Positions 1 to 9,849 of a stretch of DNA of 64,000 nt are shown piece after piece. The DNA comes from Verrucomicrobiota bacterium. GTDB lineage: Bacteria; Verrucomicrobiota; Verrucomicrobiia; Limisphaerales; JADLHS01. Under the pieces are notes generated by a model. It had not been told where the DNA came from, searched no databases, and saw only the letters and a program-made list of their open reading frames with translations. The position numbers and the translations under genes are program-made. The stretch's first letter is position 1. Every line of letters starts with the position of its first letter. Where the stretch lies: the NCBI GenBank assembly GCA_013140495.1, contig JABFSR010000012.1, positions 57,075-121,074 on the forward strand, in the 5' to 3' direction.

Positions 1-2
1 TG

Positions 3-1274
3 ACGGACACGATTGGCCAGCCTTCCGTCGGTTCGGCCAGTTCAGCCATCTACACCCTTGGCGAAGGTTTTTGGAATGGCGTTAACACGCCACCCACCAC
101 CAACGCACCAGCTTTGCTGCAAATGACCAATGGCCCGGGCGTCATCTCTGTGGCCGCAATGCTGGCCGCAATTGAGGACGATGACGGCGACGCCTTGACC
201 TTGGTTGCTTTGGACACAGCAACCACAGCAGGCGGAACAATCACATTAAGCGACGGCTGGATTTATTATCTACCACCACCGACATTCACCGGCACGGACA
301 CGTTCAACTACACGGTTCGCGATTCCGATGGAAACCTGCTTGCTTGCGTCGTCAATGTGCTCAAGGTCAATCCGACTCCCAACACTCAACCTGTGGCAGA
401 TCAGATTGCCTACGTCCTGATGTCGCTGGTCATTACCAACTCGGCTGAGGACCCGGACCTGCCGCTCATCTTTGCTCTCGCGGATGGCGCACCGTCGGGA
501 ACCTATGTCAATCCTACCAACGGCGTTTTCCGCTGGTCGCCCGCACGCGAACAAGCCCGAAGCACCAACATCATCTCGGTGATCGTGACCGACAACGGAG
601 TGCCCGCAGCCAGCACTACAAATTCCTTCACGGTGATCGTGGATGATTACATCGAAGTCGGACTTGGCCGGATGGTGGTTCAAACTGGGAGAACGAATAG
701 CCTGCCCGTAACTCTCGCAACCAGCGCCGCCATCACCAATCTCCAGGCCATTTTTGAAGCCCCCACAAATCTCCTCACAGCCGTGGCACTAACCGATCCG
801 TCGCCCGAGATTGCAACAACCACCCTGCAACCTGTTGGCTCAAATGCATGGCAAATTGAATTCACCTCGCTTCCCGGACAATTTCTCCCCAGCACACAGG
901 AGCTCGCCCGGATCACCTTCATGGCCTCCTCAGATCGTTCCACCTTCGTCCCGTTGACTTTGTCCAGCGTCATCAACCTTGCCAGCGATGGATCGAGTGT
1001 GTGGCGCACTTTGACAGCAGATGGTCGGGCTGTGATTCTCGCTGCCGAACCCTTGTTGGAGGCCTTGCCAAAAACCAACGACCTCCCAAATCTCCTGCTT
1101 TACGGCAACCCGGACGTCAGCTACGACATCCTACATGCTCCGACGCTGCCGGCTACCAGTTGGCAACCTGTATGGCAGGGAATCATGAGCAGCGATTGCC
1201 TTCTGCCCATCACAGGCCTGACCAACACCGGTCCCAGCATGTTTTTTCGCGCCCGCACCACCACAGGGCTTTGA
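3..1274 (+). CDS. C-terminal part of a large secreted protein with Ig/cadherin-like and cohesin-like domains (5' truncated by window)
   Basis: Frame of ORF 114..1274 is open back to base 3; 'DTFNYTVRDSDGN' tandem Ig/cadherin-like motif, then 'ITNLQAIFEAPTNLLTAV...QELARITFMASS' cohesin-like segment; stop at 1274. Confidence 0.75.
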   Translation, partial: TDTIGQPSVGSASSAIYTLGEGFWNGVNTPPTTNAPALLQMTNGPGVISVAAMLAAIEDDDGDALTLVALDTATTAGGTITLSDGWIYYLPPPTFTGTDTFNYTVRDSDGNLLACVVNVLKVNPTPNTQPVADQIAYVLMSLVITNSAEDPDLPLIFALADGAPSGTYVNPTNGVFRWSPAREQARSTNIISVIVTDNGVPAASTTNSFTVIVDDYIEVGLGRMVVQTGRTNSLPVTLATSAAITNLQAIFEAPTNLLTAVALTDPSPEIATTTLQPVGSNAWQIEFTSLPGQFLPSTQELARITFMASSDRSTFVPLTLSSVINLASDGSSVWRTLTADGRAVILAAEPLLEALPKTNDLPNLLLYGNPDVSYDILHAPTLPATSWQPVWQGIMSSDCLLPITGLTNTGPSMFFRARTTTGL

Positions 1275-1389
1275 TCAACATCAAAAGTTGCCAAGCAATC
1301 CCACGCAGACTCAAGCGAAGCAAAACTTTCGCGAACCGTTCAAACTTAAATTGCTGTTTCCGGACGGCTGAATGCTGCCAACATCTGCA

Positions 1390-2736
1390 TCAAGTTGGGT
1401 TACCTGACGCTGCAAACGCCTTCGCGGCGATGTCCCGGCGGTAGTGCACACCTTCAAATTGGATGTACTCCACGGCGGCGTAGGCGGCGGCCTGGGCAGT
1501 TTTCAAATCTTTGCCAAGCGCGGTCACTCCCAGCACGCGCCCACCGTTCGTCACGATTTGATCCCCTGCCCTTGCCGTTCCAGCGTGAAAAACTTTCGTC
1601 TGCGGCAGCGCGTTCGCGACATCGAGACCGGAGATGATTTTGCCTTTCGCATAGTTGCCAGGATAACCGCCGCTGGCCATCACCACGCACACGCTCGCCA
1701 GCGGACTCCATTTCAATTCCATCTTGTCCAGCGTGCCATCCACGCTGGCGTCGAGCAGTTCGACAAGATCATTTTCGAGTCGCGTCAGATAAACCTGCGT
1801 CTCCGGGTCGCCGAAGCGGGCATTGAACTCCAGAACCTTCGGTCCATCTTTCGTCAACATCACTCCCGGGTAAAGTATGCCGCGATAATCAATTCCCTCC
1901 TCCGTGCAGCCGCGCATGAACGGTTCGAGAATTTTCTTCGCGATCTCGGCGAGCTGCACGTCGGTCAGGAATGGCGTGGGTGAGTACGTTCCCATGCCGC
2001 CGGTGTTCAGCCCGAGATCGCCGTCGAAAGCGCGCTTGTGATCTTGTGCCGTCGGAAAGATCTTCGCCGTCGTGCCGTCGCACAGCGCGTGCAGCGAAAC
2101 TTCGACGCCCTCGAGATATTCCTGAAGCACAACCTTCTTGCCGGCATCGCCGAACTTCCTGCCAGAGAACATTTCGAGCATGGCCGAATAGATTTCGCTC
2201 CGGCCATTACAGATCAGCACTCCCTTGCCCAGAGCCAGACCGTCCGCCTTGACCACGCACTTGTTGTTTGCGAGCAGGAACAGGTTGAATTCGCGCTGAT
2301 CCGCGCGCCGTGAATTCTCCCAATGCGGAAACTCATCAGAAGTGACGGTGAACGCGCGCGCTGTCGGAATGCCGTACTTCTCCATGAACGACTGTGAAAA
2401 AAATTTTGAAGACTCGAACTGCGCGGCCTTCTGGTTCACGCCCCAAATCTTCAGGCCGTGCTGTTGAAACAAATCCACGATGCCGAGCGCCAGCGGATTG
2501 TCCGGGCCGACGACAGTGAGGTCCGCCCTCTTTTCTTGCGCGAACGCCAGCAGCTTCGGCAATTCTTCCGCTGCGATGTTCACGCATTCCACCGCCGCGC
2601 CATTCTTGGCGAGACGTTCCTGCGCAATTCCGGCGTTGCCCGGCGCACACCACATCTGCGCGACGTGCGAGGATTGCGCCAGCTTCCAAACCAGCGCGTG
2701 TTCGCGTCCACCTGAACCGATGACAAGAATCTTCAT
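1390..2736 (-). CDS. purD: Phosphoribosylamine--glycine ligase
   Basis: MKILVIGSGGREHALVWKLAQS N-terminus, GTGGMGTYSPTPF and LEFNARFGDPETQ motifs; start set at MKILVIG rather than the longer ORF. Confidence 0.96.
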   Translation of the reverse strand: MKILVIGSGGREHALVWKLAQSSHVAQMWCAPGNAGIAQERLAKNGAAVECVNIAAEELPKLLAFAQEKRADLTVVGPDNPLALGIVDLFQQHGLKIWGVNQKAAQFESSKFFSQSFMEKYGIPTARAFTVTSDEFPHWENSRRADQREFNLFLLANNKCVVKADGLALGKGVLICNGRSEIYSAMLEMFSGRKFGDAGKKVVLQEYLEGVEVSLHALCDGTTAKIFPTAQDHKRAFDGDLGLNTGGMGTYSPTPFLTDVQLAEIAKKILEPFMRGCTEEGIDYRGILYPGVMLTKDGPKVLEFNARFGDPETQVYLTRLENDLVELLDASVDGTLDKMELKWSPLASVCVVMASGGYPGNYAKGKIISGLDVANALPQTKVFHAGTARAGDQIVTNGGRVLGVTALGKDLKTAQAAAYAAVEYIQFEGVHYRRDIAAKAFAASGNPT

Positions 2737-2851
2737 GCAAAAAACCTTGCGCAGATTACGCGGCAGCGCGGCGTGAAGCAATCGGAACACATTTTGGAAT
2801 CTGCCTCTCGACGCCGGACAATCCCCGCACTATTCTCTCAACCACCAGCAC

Positions 2852-3625
2852 ATGAGCAAAGTGAAGAACAGATCACCGTTCGACCTTTCCGGTCAGACCG
2901 CGCTCATCACCGGCGGCGGCAGCGGACTCGGCCTTGCCATGGCGCGATGTTTCGTGGCGTCCGGTGCGCAGGTCGTGCTGGTGGGGCGGCGCGAATCCGA
3001 ACTCAAAAAAGCCTGCGAGGAAATCGGCAGCGGCGCTTCGATGCTCGTTGGCGACATCACACAGTTCAAGTCAGCGCCCATTCTCGCCGAGGAAGCCGAA
3101 CACATTGGCGGCCGCATTTCCATACTCGTCAACAATGCAGGCGTGCATCTTAAAAAAGACGCGATCGAAACCACCGATGCCGATTTTGCCGGCGTGATGA
3201 ACACGCACGTCTTCGGAGCGTTCGCCCTCACGCGCGAGATCGGCAAGCGGATGTTGAAGCGCCGTAACGGTTGCGTGCTGTTCACCGCTTCGATGGCATC
3301 GTTCCTGGGCGTGCCAAAAGTCGTGGCCTACGCCGCGGCCAAGAGTGCGTATCTCGGGCTCGTACGCACGCTCGCCACCGAGTGGGGTCCCCACGATGTC
3401 CGCGTCAACGGCATCGCACCCGGCTGGATTGCTTCGGACATGCTGGACGCCGCATTGAGCAACGATCCGTGTCGTCGCGCAAAGATTTTATCACGCACGC
3501 CGATGGGCCGTTTCGGCGAACCTGAAGACATTGGCTGGGCGGCGGTTTATCTCGCGTCACCGGCTGCGAAGTTTGTGAACGGGGTGGTCCTGCCCGTGGA
3601 CGGGGGCGCGGTGCAGAGCTTTTAG
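2852..3625 (+). CDS. SDR-family oxidoreductase (FabG-like)
   Basis: TGGGSGLGLAMA Rossmann motif, NNAG, YAAAKSAY catalytic motif, C-terminal NGVVLPVDGG. Confidence 0.93.
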   Translation: MSKVKNRSPFDLSGQTALITGGGSGLGLAMARCFVASGAQVVLVGRRESELKKACEEIGSGASMLVGDITQFKSAPILAEEAEHIGGRISILVNNAGVHLKKDAIETTDADFAGVMNTHVFGAFALTREIGKRMLKRRNGCVLFTASMASFLGVPKVVAYAAAKSAYLGLVRTLATEWGPHDVRVNGIAPGWIASDMLDAALSNDPCRRAKILSRTPMGRFGEPEDIGWAAVYLASPAAKFVNGVVLPVDGGAVQSF

Positions 3626-3702
3626 TTGAGCGGGACGGTGACCGTCAGGCCGGCAGAAATTTTCTTCGTGCTTTTGCGGGCGACGATTCTTAACTTCCGG
3701 GT

Positions 3703-4917
3703 ATGACAATCTGGATTCTGGCTATCGTGGTGATCGGCATCACAGCGGCGATCGGCTACTCGCAAGGCGGCATCCGCATGGGTGTTTCGTTTATTGGAAT
3801 CATCTTCGCCACGCTTCTGGCAACCATTGTGGGCAAGCTCGCCACGCCATTACTCGGTGCGTTCGGCATGAAGAACCCCGTTTTGCTTTGGGCGCTGCCG
3901 CCGTTGATCGGGTTTATTCTCATCAGCATCATTTTTGAAATCATCGGCGTGGTGGTGCATCGCAAGGTGGACGTTTTCTACAAGTACAAGGCCGGCGATC
4001 TGCGTCTGGCCTTGTGGGAGCGGATCAATGCCCGTCTCGGCGCATGTGTCGGCGTCCTGAACGGCACGGCCTACGTGGTGTTGATTTCCTTCCTGATCTA
4101 CGCCATCAGCTATTGCACGATCCAGATGGCATCGGCAGACACCGACCCGCGCGCGATCAGAGTCGTCAACGCGCTCGGACGTGATCTCGAAAGCACCAAA
4201 ATGACGCGCGCGGCAAGGGCGGTGGATTCGCTGGGCACGGCATTTTACGACACTGCGGACCTTGCGGGCCTGCTGTATCGTCACCCACTCCTGGAAGCGC
4301 GGCTTTTGCGGTATCCAGGATTGCTGGCGCTCGGTGAGCGGCAGGAATTTCAAGGGATCGCATCGGATAAGAATTTTTCGGAGGCGCGCCTGCGCGGTGC
4401 AACGATTCAGGAGGTGCTGGACAATCCGAGCGCGCAGGCGGTGTTCAGCAACCCGGAGCTTCTTCGGACACTTTGGCAAACCTTGACGCCCGATCTGGCA
4501 GACCTCGGCCACTTCCTCACCAACGGAGTCTCGAAAAAATATGAGGACAAGTTGCTGGGCCGTTGGGTCTATGACAGCTCAGGCACGATCTCGGCGTATC
4601 GCCGCGCAAAGCCGAACACAACCTCGCTCGAAGCGCAAAAGATGAAAGCCTTCATGCACGAACGATTCGGTCAGGTGACGATGGTTGCCGCGCCGGGGCA
4701 CGAATTGTTCCTGAAGAACATGCCGCAGGGTCAGCCGGGCGCACCCGGCGCAAACACTACAAAAAATCTCAAGGGAACCTGGAAGGAGGATGGCAGCACG
4801 AGTTACGAGTTTGACCTGGAAGGCGGAACTGACCGCCGGAAGGCAAAATTTGAAGGCTCCCGACTGGTCGTAACCGCGTCCGACGGACTGGCGCTGGCAC
4901 TCGTAAGGATTGACTGA
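3703..4917 (+). CDS. CvpA-family membrane protein with C-terminal extension
   Basis: N-terminal hydrophobic helices typical of CvpA-like proteins; long soluble C-terminus. Confidence 0.7.
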   Translation: MTIWILAIVVIGITAAIGYSQGGIRMGVSFIGIIFATLLATIVGKLATPLLGAFGMKNPVLLWALPPLIGFILISIIFEIIGVVVHRKVDVFYKYKAGDLRLALWERINARLGACVGVLNGTAYVVLISFLIYAISYCTIQMASADTDPRAIRVVNALGRDLESTKMTRAARAVDSLGTAFYDTADLAGLLYRHPLLEARLLRYPGLLALGERQEFQGIASDKNFSEARLRGATIQEVLDNPSAQAVFSNPELLRTLWQTLTPDLADLGHFLTNGVSKKYEDKLLGRWVYDSSGTISAYRRAKPNTTSLEAQKMKAFMHERFGQVTMVAAPGHELFLKNMPQGQPGAPGANTTKNLKGTWKEDGSTSYEFDLEGGTDRRKAKFEGSRLVVTASDGLALALVRID

Positions 4918-4950
4918 GGAAAGAATCCGTCGGCAGATTTCGGAAAACAA

Positions 4951-4980
4951 AAGGCGCGGCTGTTTCCAGCCGCGCCTTTC
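4951..4980. terminator. Bidirectional intrinsic terminator between convergent genes
   Basis: Perfect 13-bp stem aaaggcgcggctg-tttc-cagccgcgccttt with A/T tails, between CDS ending 4917(+) and 5013(-). Confidence 0.85.
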
Positions 4981-5012
4981 TCCATTCCAACAACCCAGAC
5001 TCAACAACCAAA

Positions 5013-5492
5013 TCATTTATTAGGGACCGGCCAGGAAACCCTTTCAACATTCAACTGCGCCCCCAATGGCAGTTTATCGAAAAGTGAATTGCCAGGGGCA
5101 ATCTGACCGGGCGCAAAAGGATTCGTGCTGTTTGCAAAGAGCGTGACCGCTGGAGCCAGCGAGCCGCCACCTGCAGCCAGAACAGGTCCGGCCAGCGGGG
5201 ATTGAGCAAACGCAGTATCTTTAGGACCGTCACTCCGTTCGGCATAAATCACACCAGCCACCAGCAACCCGCAGGCGGCAATAGTGGCAAGTCCCGTATA
5301 GGCCGGACGGGCATTAAAGTTTTCCCAGATCCGCTCGATCCAGTTCAATCGAGATTGGCCCGCATTGCCGGACTGGATGCGTTGAATGACTTGCGACGAA
5401 AAGTCATTGAAGTATCGGGGGTGCGGTTGCTCGTGTTGTTTCAGCTTCAACAACCGGCCCAGCTTCTCGAAGTCTTGCTGTTCTGCACTCAT
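5013..5492 (-). CDS. Single-TM protein downstream of ECF sigma factor; possible anti-sigma factor
   Basis: MSAEQQDFEKLGRLLKLK start; one TM segment (YTGLATIAACGLLVAGVIYA); directly downstream of sigma gene. Confidence 0.6.
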   Translation of the reverse strand: MSAEQQDFEKLGRLLKLKQHEQPHPRYFNDFSSQVIQRIQSGNAGQSRLNWIERIWENFNARPAYTGLATIAACGLLVAGVIYAERSDGPKDTAFAQSPLAGPVLAAGGGSLAPAVTLFANSTNPFAPGQIAPGNSLFDKLPLGAQLNVERVSWPVPNK

Positions 5493-5533
5493 GGTTACGT
5501 CCTGCGTTTGTGTCTTTACGTTTGTTTGCGAAT

Positions 5534-6184
5534 TTACGACAGATATTCTGCCAGCCAACCCTGCAATTGCTGCCGCGCATAAAACAGCCGCGACCGCACC
5601 GTCCCGACATTGCAATCCATTACTTCCGCGATTTCCTCGTGCGACAAACCCTGCACGTCATGCAATGTAACAACCATTCTGTGGTGTTCTGACAATCGTT
5701 GCATGGCTTCGTTCAATTTATTTTGGAGTTCTTTAAGCCCGGCATCCCGCAACGGGGTTTTGTCCGAAATCAGTGCGATAAGATCGGGATCCTTCTCGGC
5801 GCCAAAATCGAGGTCGTTCAGGCTCATGTGAACACGATTCTTGCGTTGTTTGAGAAAATTCAGCGTCTTGTTGACCGCAATCCGGTAGAGCCAGGTATAG
5901 AAGCTGGAGCCGCCCTTGAAGGTTTTGATGGCTTGATACGCCTTGATGAAACTTTCCTGGGCAAGATCATGCGCGTCCTCGTGATTCGACGTCATGTGGT
6001 AGAGCGTGCCATAGATGCGCTCCTGATAGCGGCGGATCAATTCGTCGTATGCCGCGAGATCGCCTGCCTGCGAACGTTTCACGAATGTCATCTCCTCGGC
6101 ACGATCAATCGGCTGGGACGACCTCGTCCCCTTTGGAGACGATTCCGCCGCCGCGTCGTCCTGTTCGGGTGTCGGCTCGCTCAT
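5534..6184 (-). CDS. ECF RNA polymerase sigma factor
   Basis: Region 2 YDELIRRYQERIYGTLYHMTSNHEDAHDLAQESFIKAY and region 4 LSHEEIAEVMDCNVGTVRSRLFYARQQL. Confidence 0.96.
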   Translation of the reverse strand: MSEPTPEQDDAAAESSPKGTRSSQPIDRAEEMTFVKRSQAGDLAAYDELIRRYQERIYGTLYHMTSNHEDAHDLAQESFIKAYQAIKTFKGGSSFYTWLYRIAVNKTLNFLKQRKNRVHMSLNDLDFGAEKDPDLIALISDKTPLRDAGLKELQNKLNEAMQRLSEHHRMVVTLHDVQGLSHEEIAEVMDCNVGTVRSRLFYARQQLQGWLAEYLS

Positions 6185-6197
6185 GTTGGATCGGGGC

Positions 6198-7250
6198 TCA
6201 CTGTGAGAGTGTCGCTGTCTGCCCCGCGAGGTAATCGGTGACACCAAAAAGCCCGGACCGACCATCTGATTCAGGCAACGCACGAAGACTTTGACGCGCC
6301 TGATCGAGATACTTCTCAATCAAATTCACGGATGGCTGCAACGTTTCATAACGGGCAAGCAGTTCGTTCACGAACGCAAAGGCCCCCGGCTGCCAGTCAT
6401 TGATGGAGTCCTCCAACCGCACACGCTCCAAAGGCGTCGCCCTTTCCCATCCCAGCAGGACAGGGTAGGTCAGTTTGCCCTTGGCGAGGTCCGTGCCGAG
6501 AGACTTGCCAGCCGCCACTTCGGTTCCGAACAAATCCACGCAATCGTCGTAAATCTGGTAGGCAGTGCCGAACGCGAGCCCGAACTGTCTGAGCGTGGCA
6601 CGATGTGCCGTCGAAGCATTGCCCAGAACCGCCGCCATGTCGCACGACAGCGAGAACAATTCCGCCGTTTTCATTTCCAACACCCGCAGGTAGTCGTGCC
6701 GCGATTTCTCGAAGTTCCTGCGATTGTGCGTCTGGAGGATTTCACCGGAACAAACGGTGTTGGTGGACGTGGCAACAGCGCGGCAGATTTCAGTCGTGGG
6801 AAAGCTTGAGGCCAGCTTCAACGCATGGGCAAAGAGACAGTCGCCGAACAGCACGGCGATTTCATTTCCCCAGCTTGCAGCCAGAGTCAGCTTGCCGCGA
6901 CGTATCTCCGCCTCATCCATCACATCGTCATGCACCAACGTGGCGAGGTGAACCATTTCGATGATGGCCGCAACCGTCACATGGGAATCATTGACCTTGC
7001 CGAGGGAATTGGCCGCCAGCGCAACGAGCGTGGGCCGCAGATGTTTGCCGTTGCCAGTCAGCGCATATTCCGCATATGGGGCGAGCGCCGGATCGAACGC
7101 GTTGACCTGTTGGGCAAGCCGCAGCGAAACCGCGTCGAGAAACGGCTCGACCGGCTCCACGATTTGTTTCCAGGAAGAAGGCGGTTTCGCGCACGCTCGG
7201 GCAGCATCCTCCACCGGGGAAAGTTTTGACTCAACAGCCAACATGCGCAA
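6198..7250 (-). CDS. Polyprenyl diphosphate synthetase
   Basis: LVHDDVMDEAEIRRG (first Asp-rich motif) and YQIYDDCVDLFG (second motif). Confidence 0.95.
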   Translation of the reverse strand: MRMLAVESKLSPVEDAARACAKPPSSWKQIVEPVEPFLDAVSLRLAQQVNAFDPALAPYAEYALTGNGKHLRPTLVALAANSLGKVNDSHVTVAAIIEMVHLATLVHDDVMDEAEIRRGKLTLAASWGNEIAVLFGDCLFAHALKLASSFPTTEICRAVATSTNTVCSGEILQTHNRRNFEKSRHDYLRVLEMKTAELFSLSCDMAAVLGNASTAHRATLRQFGLAFGTAYQIYDDCVDLFGTEVAAGKSLGTDLAKGKLTYPVLLGWERATPLERVRLEDSINDWQPGAFAFVNELLARYETLQPSVNLIEKYLDQARQSLRALPESDGRSGLFGVTDYLAGQTATLSQ

Positions 7251-7324
7251 TCAATCTAGTTTTCGCGCAACAATGAGTCAAACCTGCATTTCCACTTCCA
7301 GCGCGGACAACGCGGACGTTTGCG

Positions 7325-7380
7325 TTGGAGTTCAAGCTTTAGCTTGCCCGCTGGACAGGCTGAAGCCTGAACTCCAACTG
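7325..7380. repeat. REPIN-like inverted repeat, family B (ttggagttca...tgaactccaa)
   Basis: ttggagttcaagctttagcttg...caggctgaagcctgaactccaa inverted arms; related element at 43274. Confidence 0.75.
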
Positions 7381-7438
7381 ACTACGCGGGGTTGCAAATC
7401 TGATTGAAAACTCCCCTGCTCCGCCGCACACTTTAGCC

Positions 7439-7996
7439 ATGACGAAGTCTGTATTTACCGGGCCGGTTTATGTGGTGCGCGACAACATTGACACCGACCA
7501 GATCATCTCCGCGCAATACCTGAACCTCGTGCCCACCATCGCCGAGGAATACGAAAAGCTCGGCAGCTACGCCCTCGACGGCCTGCCCAAATCCCTCTAC
7601 GCCACGCGCTACATCAAAGACGGCCAGCTCGACAGTGAATATCCCATCGTCGTGGCGGGAAAGAATTTTGGTTGCGGCAGCTCGCGGGAACACGCGCCCA
7701 TCGCGATGGGTTCGGCCAATTGCGAGATCGTGCTCGCGGAAAGTTTCGCGCGCATCTTCTTCCGCAACTGCGTCGCCACCGGCGAACTTTATCCCTGCGA
7801 ATGCGCCGACCGCCTCTGCGACATCCTCAAGACCGGCGACGTCGTGACGGTGGACCTCGACAAAGCCAGCGTGACAGTGCCAGCCACCGGCAAGGTGTAT
7901 CAATTCAAACCGCTGGGCGACGTTCGTCCCGTGGTGGATGCCGGCGGGTTGTTCAACTTCGCGCGTAACAGCGGGATGATTGCGGCGCAGAAATAA
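7439..7996 (+). CDS. leuD: 3-isopropylmalate dehydratase small subunit / aconitase C-domain-like
   Basis: [17 protein letters not shown] and [17 protein letters not shown] motifs. Confidence 0.9.
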   Translation: MTKSVFTGPVYVVRDNIDTDQIISAQYLNLVPTIAEEYEKLGSYALDGLPKSLYATRYIKDGQLDSEYPIVVAGKNFGCGSSREHAPIAMGSANCEIVLAESFARIFFRNCVATGELYPCECADRLCDILKTGDVVTVDLDKASVTVPATGKVYQFKPLGDVRPVVDAGGLFNFARNSGMIAAQK

Positions 7997-8135
7997 TTAC
8001 GTGGCGAAACAGTTTAGGGTTTAGCGAAGATTGAATAAGAAGGAGCAGCACCTTTGCGCCCCTGCCGCCAGCGTTTGAAATCAAAAGTTGCTCTTGGATG
8101 ATGGTGTCACGGTCAGTATCTTCAAACCGTTACGC

Positions 8136-8747
8136 ATGACTCCAGACGAATTCAAAAAACTAGCGATCAAAAACAGTTCTGCGGAGTTGTTAAAGCTGTG
8201 TTTGCAAGATGACGTAACACCGTTCGTATTCATGCCTGAGCCAAGCAAGTGGGACGTTTTTCGAGATGTATTTGTTTCACGATTACAGGTGTCCCATGAA
8301 AATATCCGGGTGGTCGGCAGCGCTCGGTTTGGATTCAGCCTGAAACCATGGAATAACTTGAGAGGCTTCAGCGACAAGTCAGATATTGACGTGATCATCG
8401 TTGACAGTTCCATGTTTGACCACTTGTGGCTGGCTTTACTTGATGTCGCGTATCCAAGGCCACCAGCAACAGAGAAACTGGGTGGCTGGCTTGCAGCACG
8501 GAGAAACGAAGTTTACACGGGCTGGCTCACGCCGTTGGAGGTCCGGCTAGACGCCAGAATCTATGGCAGCAAGGCAAAACCCGTCTTAGAATTCAACACG
8601 CATTGGTTTAACACATTCAAAGAAGCTTCGCGGCATCCGCCTCGACGACACAAAGATGTCAGCGGACGCCTTTACCGAACTTGGGAGCACGCGGAGCTAT
8701 ACCATTTAGATAGCTTGGCAAGCCTTCGGAAATCCTTAACCATTTGA
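8136..8747 (+). CDS. Predicted nucleotidyltransferase (pol-beta-like fold)
   Basis: GSARFGFSL...SDKSDIDVIIVD (GS...DxD pattern) and downstream EVRLDARIYG acidic candidate; ATG at 8136 preferred over TTG at 8088. Confidence 0.6.
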   Translation: MTPDEFKKLAIKNSSAELLKLCLQDDVTPFVFMPEPSKWDVFRDVFVSRLQVSHENIRVVGSARFGFSLKPWNNLRGFSDKSDIDVIIVDSSMFDHLWLALLDVAYPRPPATEKLGGWLAARRNEVYTGWLTPLEVRLDARIYGSKAKPVLEFNTHWFNTFKEASRHPPRRHKDVSGRLYRTWEHAELYHLDSLASLRKSLTI

Positions 8748-8757
8748 AAAGCAATTT

Positions 8758-9849
8758 ATGAAACATAGCTCTCGTCCTCAAACAATCTCGTGGTTTCAAG
8801 ACCATTACAAGGCCGGACGACTTGAGCTTCGCCCACCTTTCCAACGCAAACCGGTTTGGTCGGAGAAACAACGGTGTGCCTTGATTGAATCCATTCTTTT
8901 GGATGTGCCGATCCCCGAGGTTTACGTCCAAGTGACCCAAGGGGACGACGGGGACGATGGATTCGGAGTTGTGGACGGACAGCAACGGTTAAGATCAATT
9001 TTGCAGTTCATTGGCATCGAGAGAAATGAGGATCAAGAAGAAAACGATGACAACAACAACTTTGCTCTCGAAGCCTTACCTTCAGCCTCGTCGTTCAGGG
9101 ATAAAACATTCGCCGATATCACAAGCGAAACTCGGAAACGATTTTTCCAATTCGAAATCTGTGTTCGCTTTATGTATACGGATAACACGAAAGAGGTTGA
9201 GGACGTGTTCAAGCGGTTGAACAAATTTGCAGTGCCGCTTAAGCCACAGGAACTCAGAAATGCTACATACCACGGGCCGTTTGCAAAACTTTCAGAGGCC
9301 TTGGCAGACGACGAGTATTGGGCGGTGAATCGAATTGTCAGCCCAGCGGCAATCAGGCGAATGGCCGACATTGAAATGATGAGCGATTTACTGATTGGTT
9401 TCTTGCATGGGCCACAGGGAGGAGCGGCGAAGATAATTGATCAGTATTATGAACAATACGAACCTTTTGAGGATGAATTCCCTGACGAACAAAAAGTGAA
9501 GCGGCTGTTTGCTAAAACCTTGGAGACTGTGAAGCATGTATTTCCAAATATTGCTGATGTTTCACGTTGGGGAAATCGAGCAGACTTTTACAGTCTGTTC
9601 GTCGCACTGGGTAATCTTCTTCAAGGCAACGAACTTCAGCATAATTACGAAAAAAACCTTCGTTCAAGACTGCTCGATTTTGCCGACGACGTGAATCGGC
9701 GATTGGAAAATCCCACAGCGAAGACGAGCGCGCTATCACAGCAATATGCTCGTGCGATTGAAAAAGGCTCGAATGATAAAGCTCGTCGGACGGATCGACA
9801 TGAGGCGCTGATCCAAATCATTCAACCGGTTTTCAAGGAAAAGAAATGA
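8758..9849 (+). CDS. DUF262 (ParB/Srx-like) domain protein without an evident HNH/DUF1524 nuclease domain
   Basis: FQRKPVWSEKQRCALIESILLDVPIPEVYV and VVDGQQRLRSILQF motifs typical of DUF262. Confidence 0.88.
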   Translation: MKHSSRPQTISWFQDHYKAGRLELRPPFQRKPVWSEKQRCALIESILLDVPIPEVYVQVTQGDDGDDGFGVVDGQQRLRSILQFIGIERNEDQEENDDNNNFALEALPSASSFRDKTFADITSETRKRFFQFEICVRFMYTDNTKEVEDVFKRLNKFAVPLKPQELRNATYHGPFAKLSEALADDEYWAVNRIVSPAAIRRMADIEMMSDLLIGFLHGPQGGAAKIIDQYYEQYEPFEDEFPDEQKVKRLFAKTLETVKHVFPNIADVSRWGNRADFYSLFVALGNLLQGNELQHNYEKNLRSRLLDFADDVNRRLENPTAKTSALSQQYARAIEKGSNDKARRTDRHEALIQIIQPVFKEKK

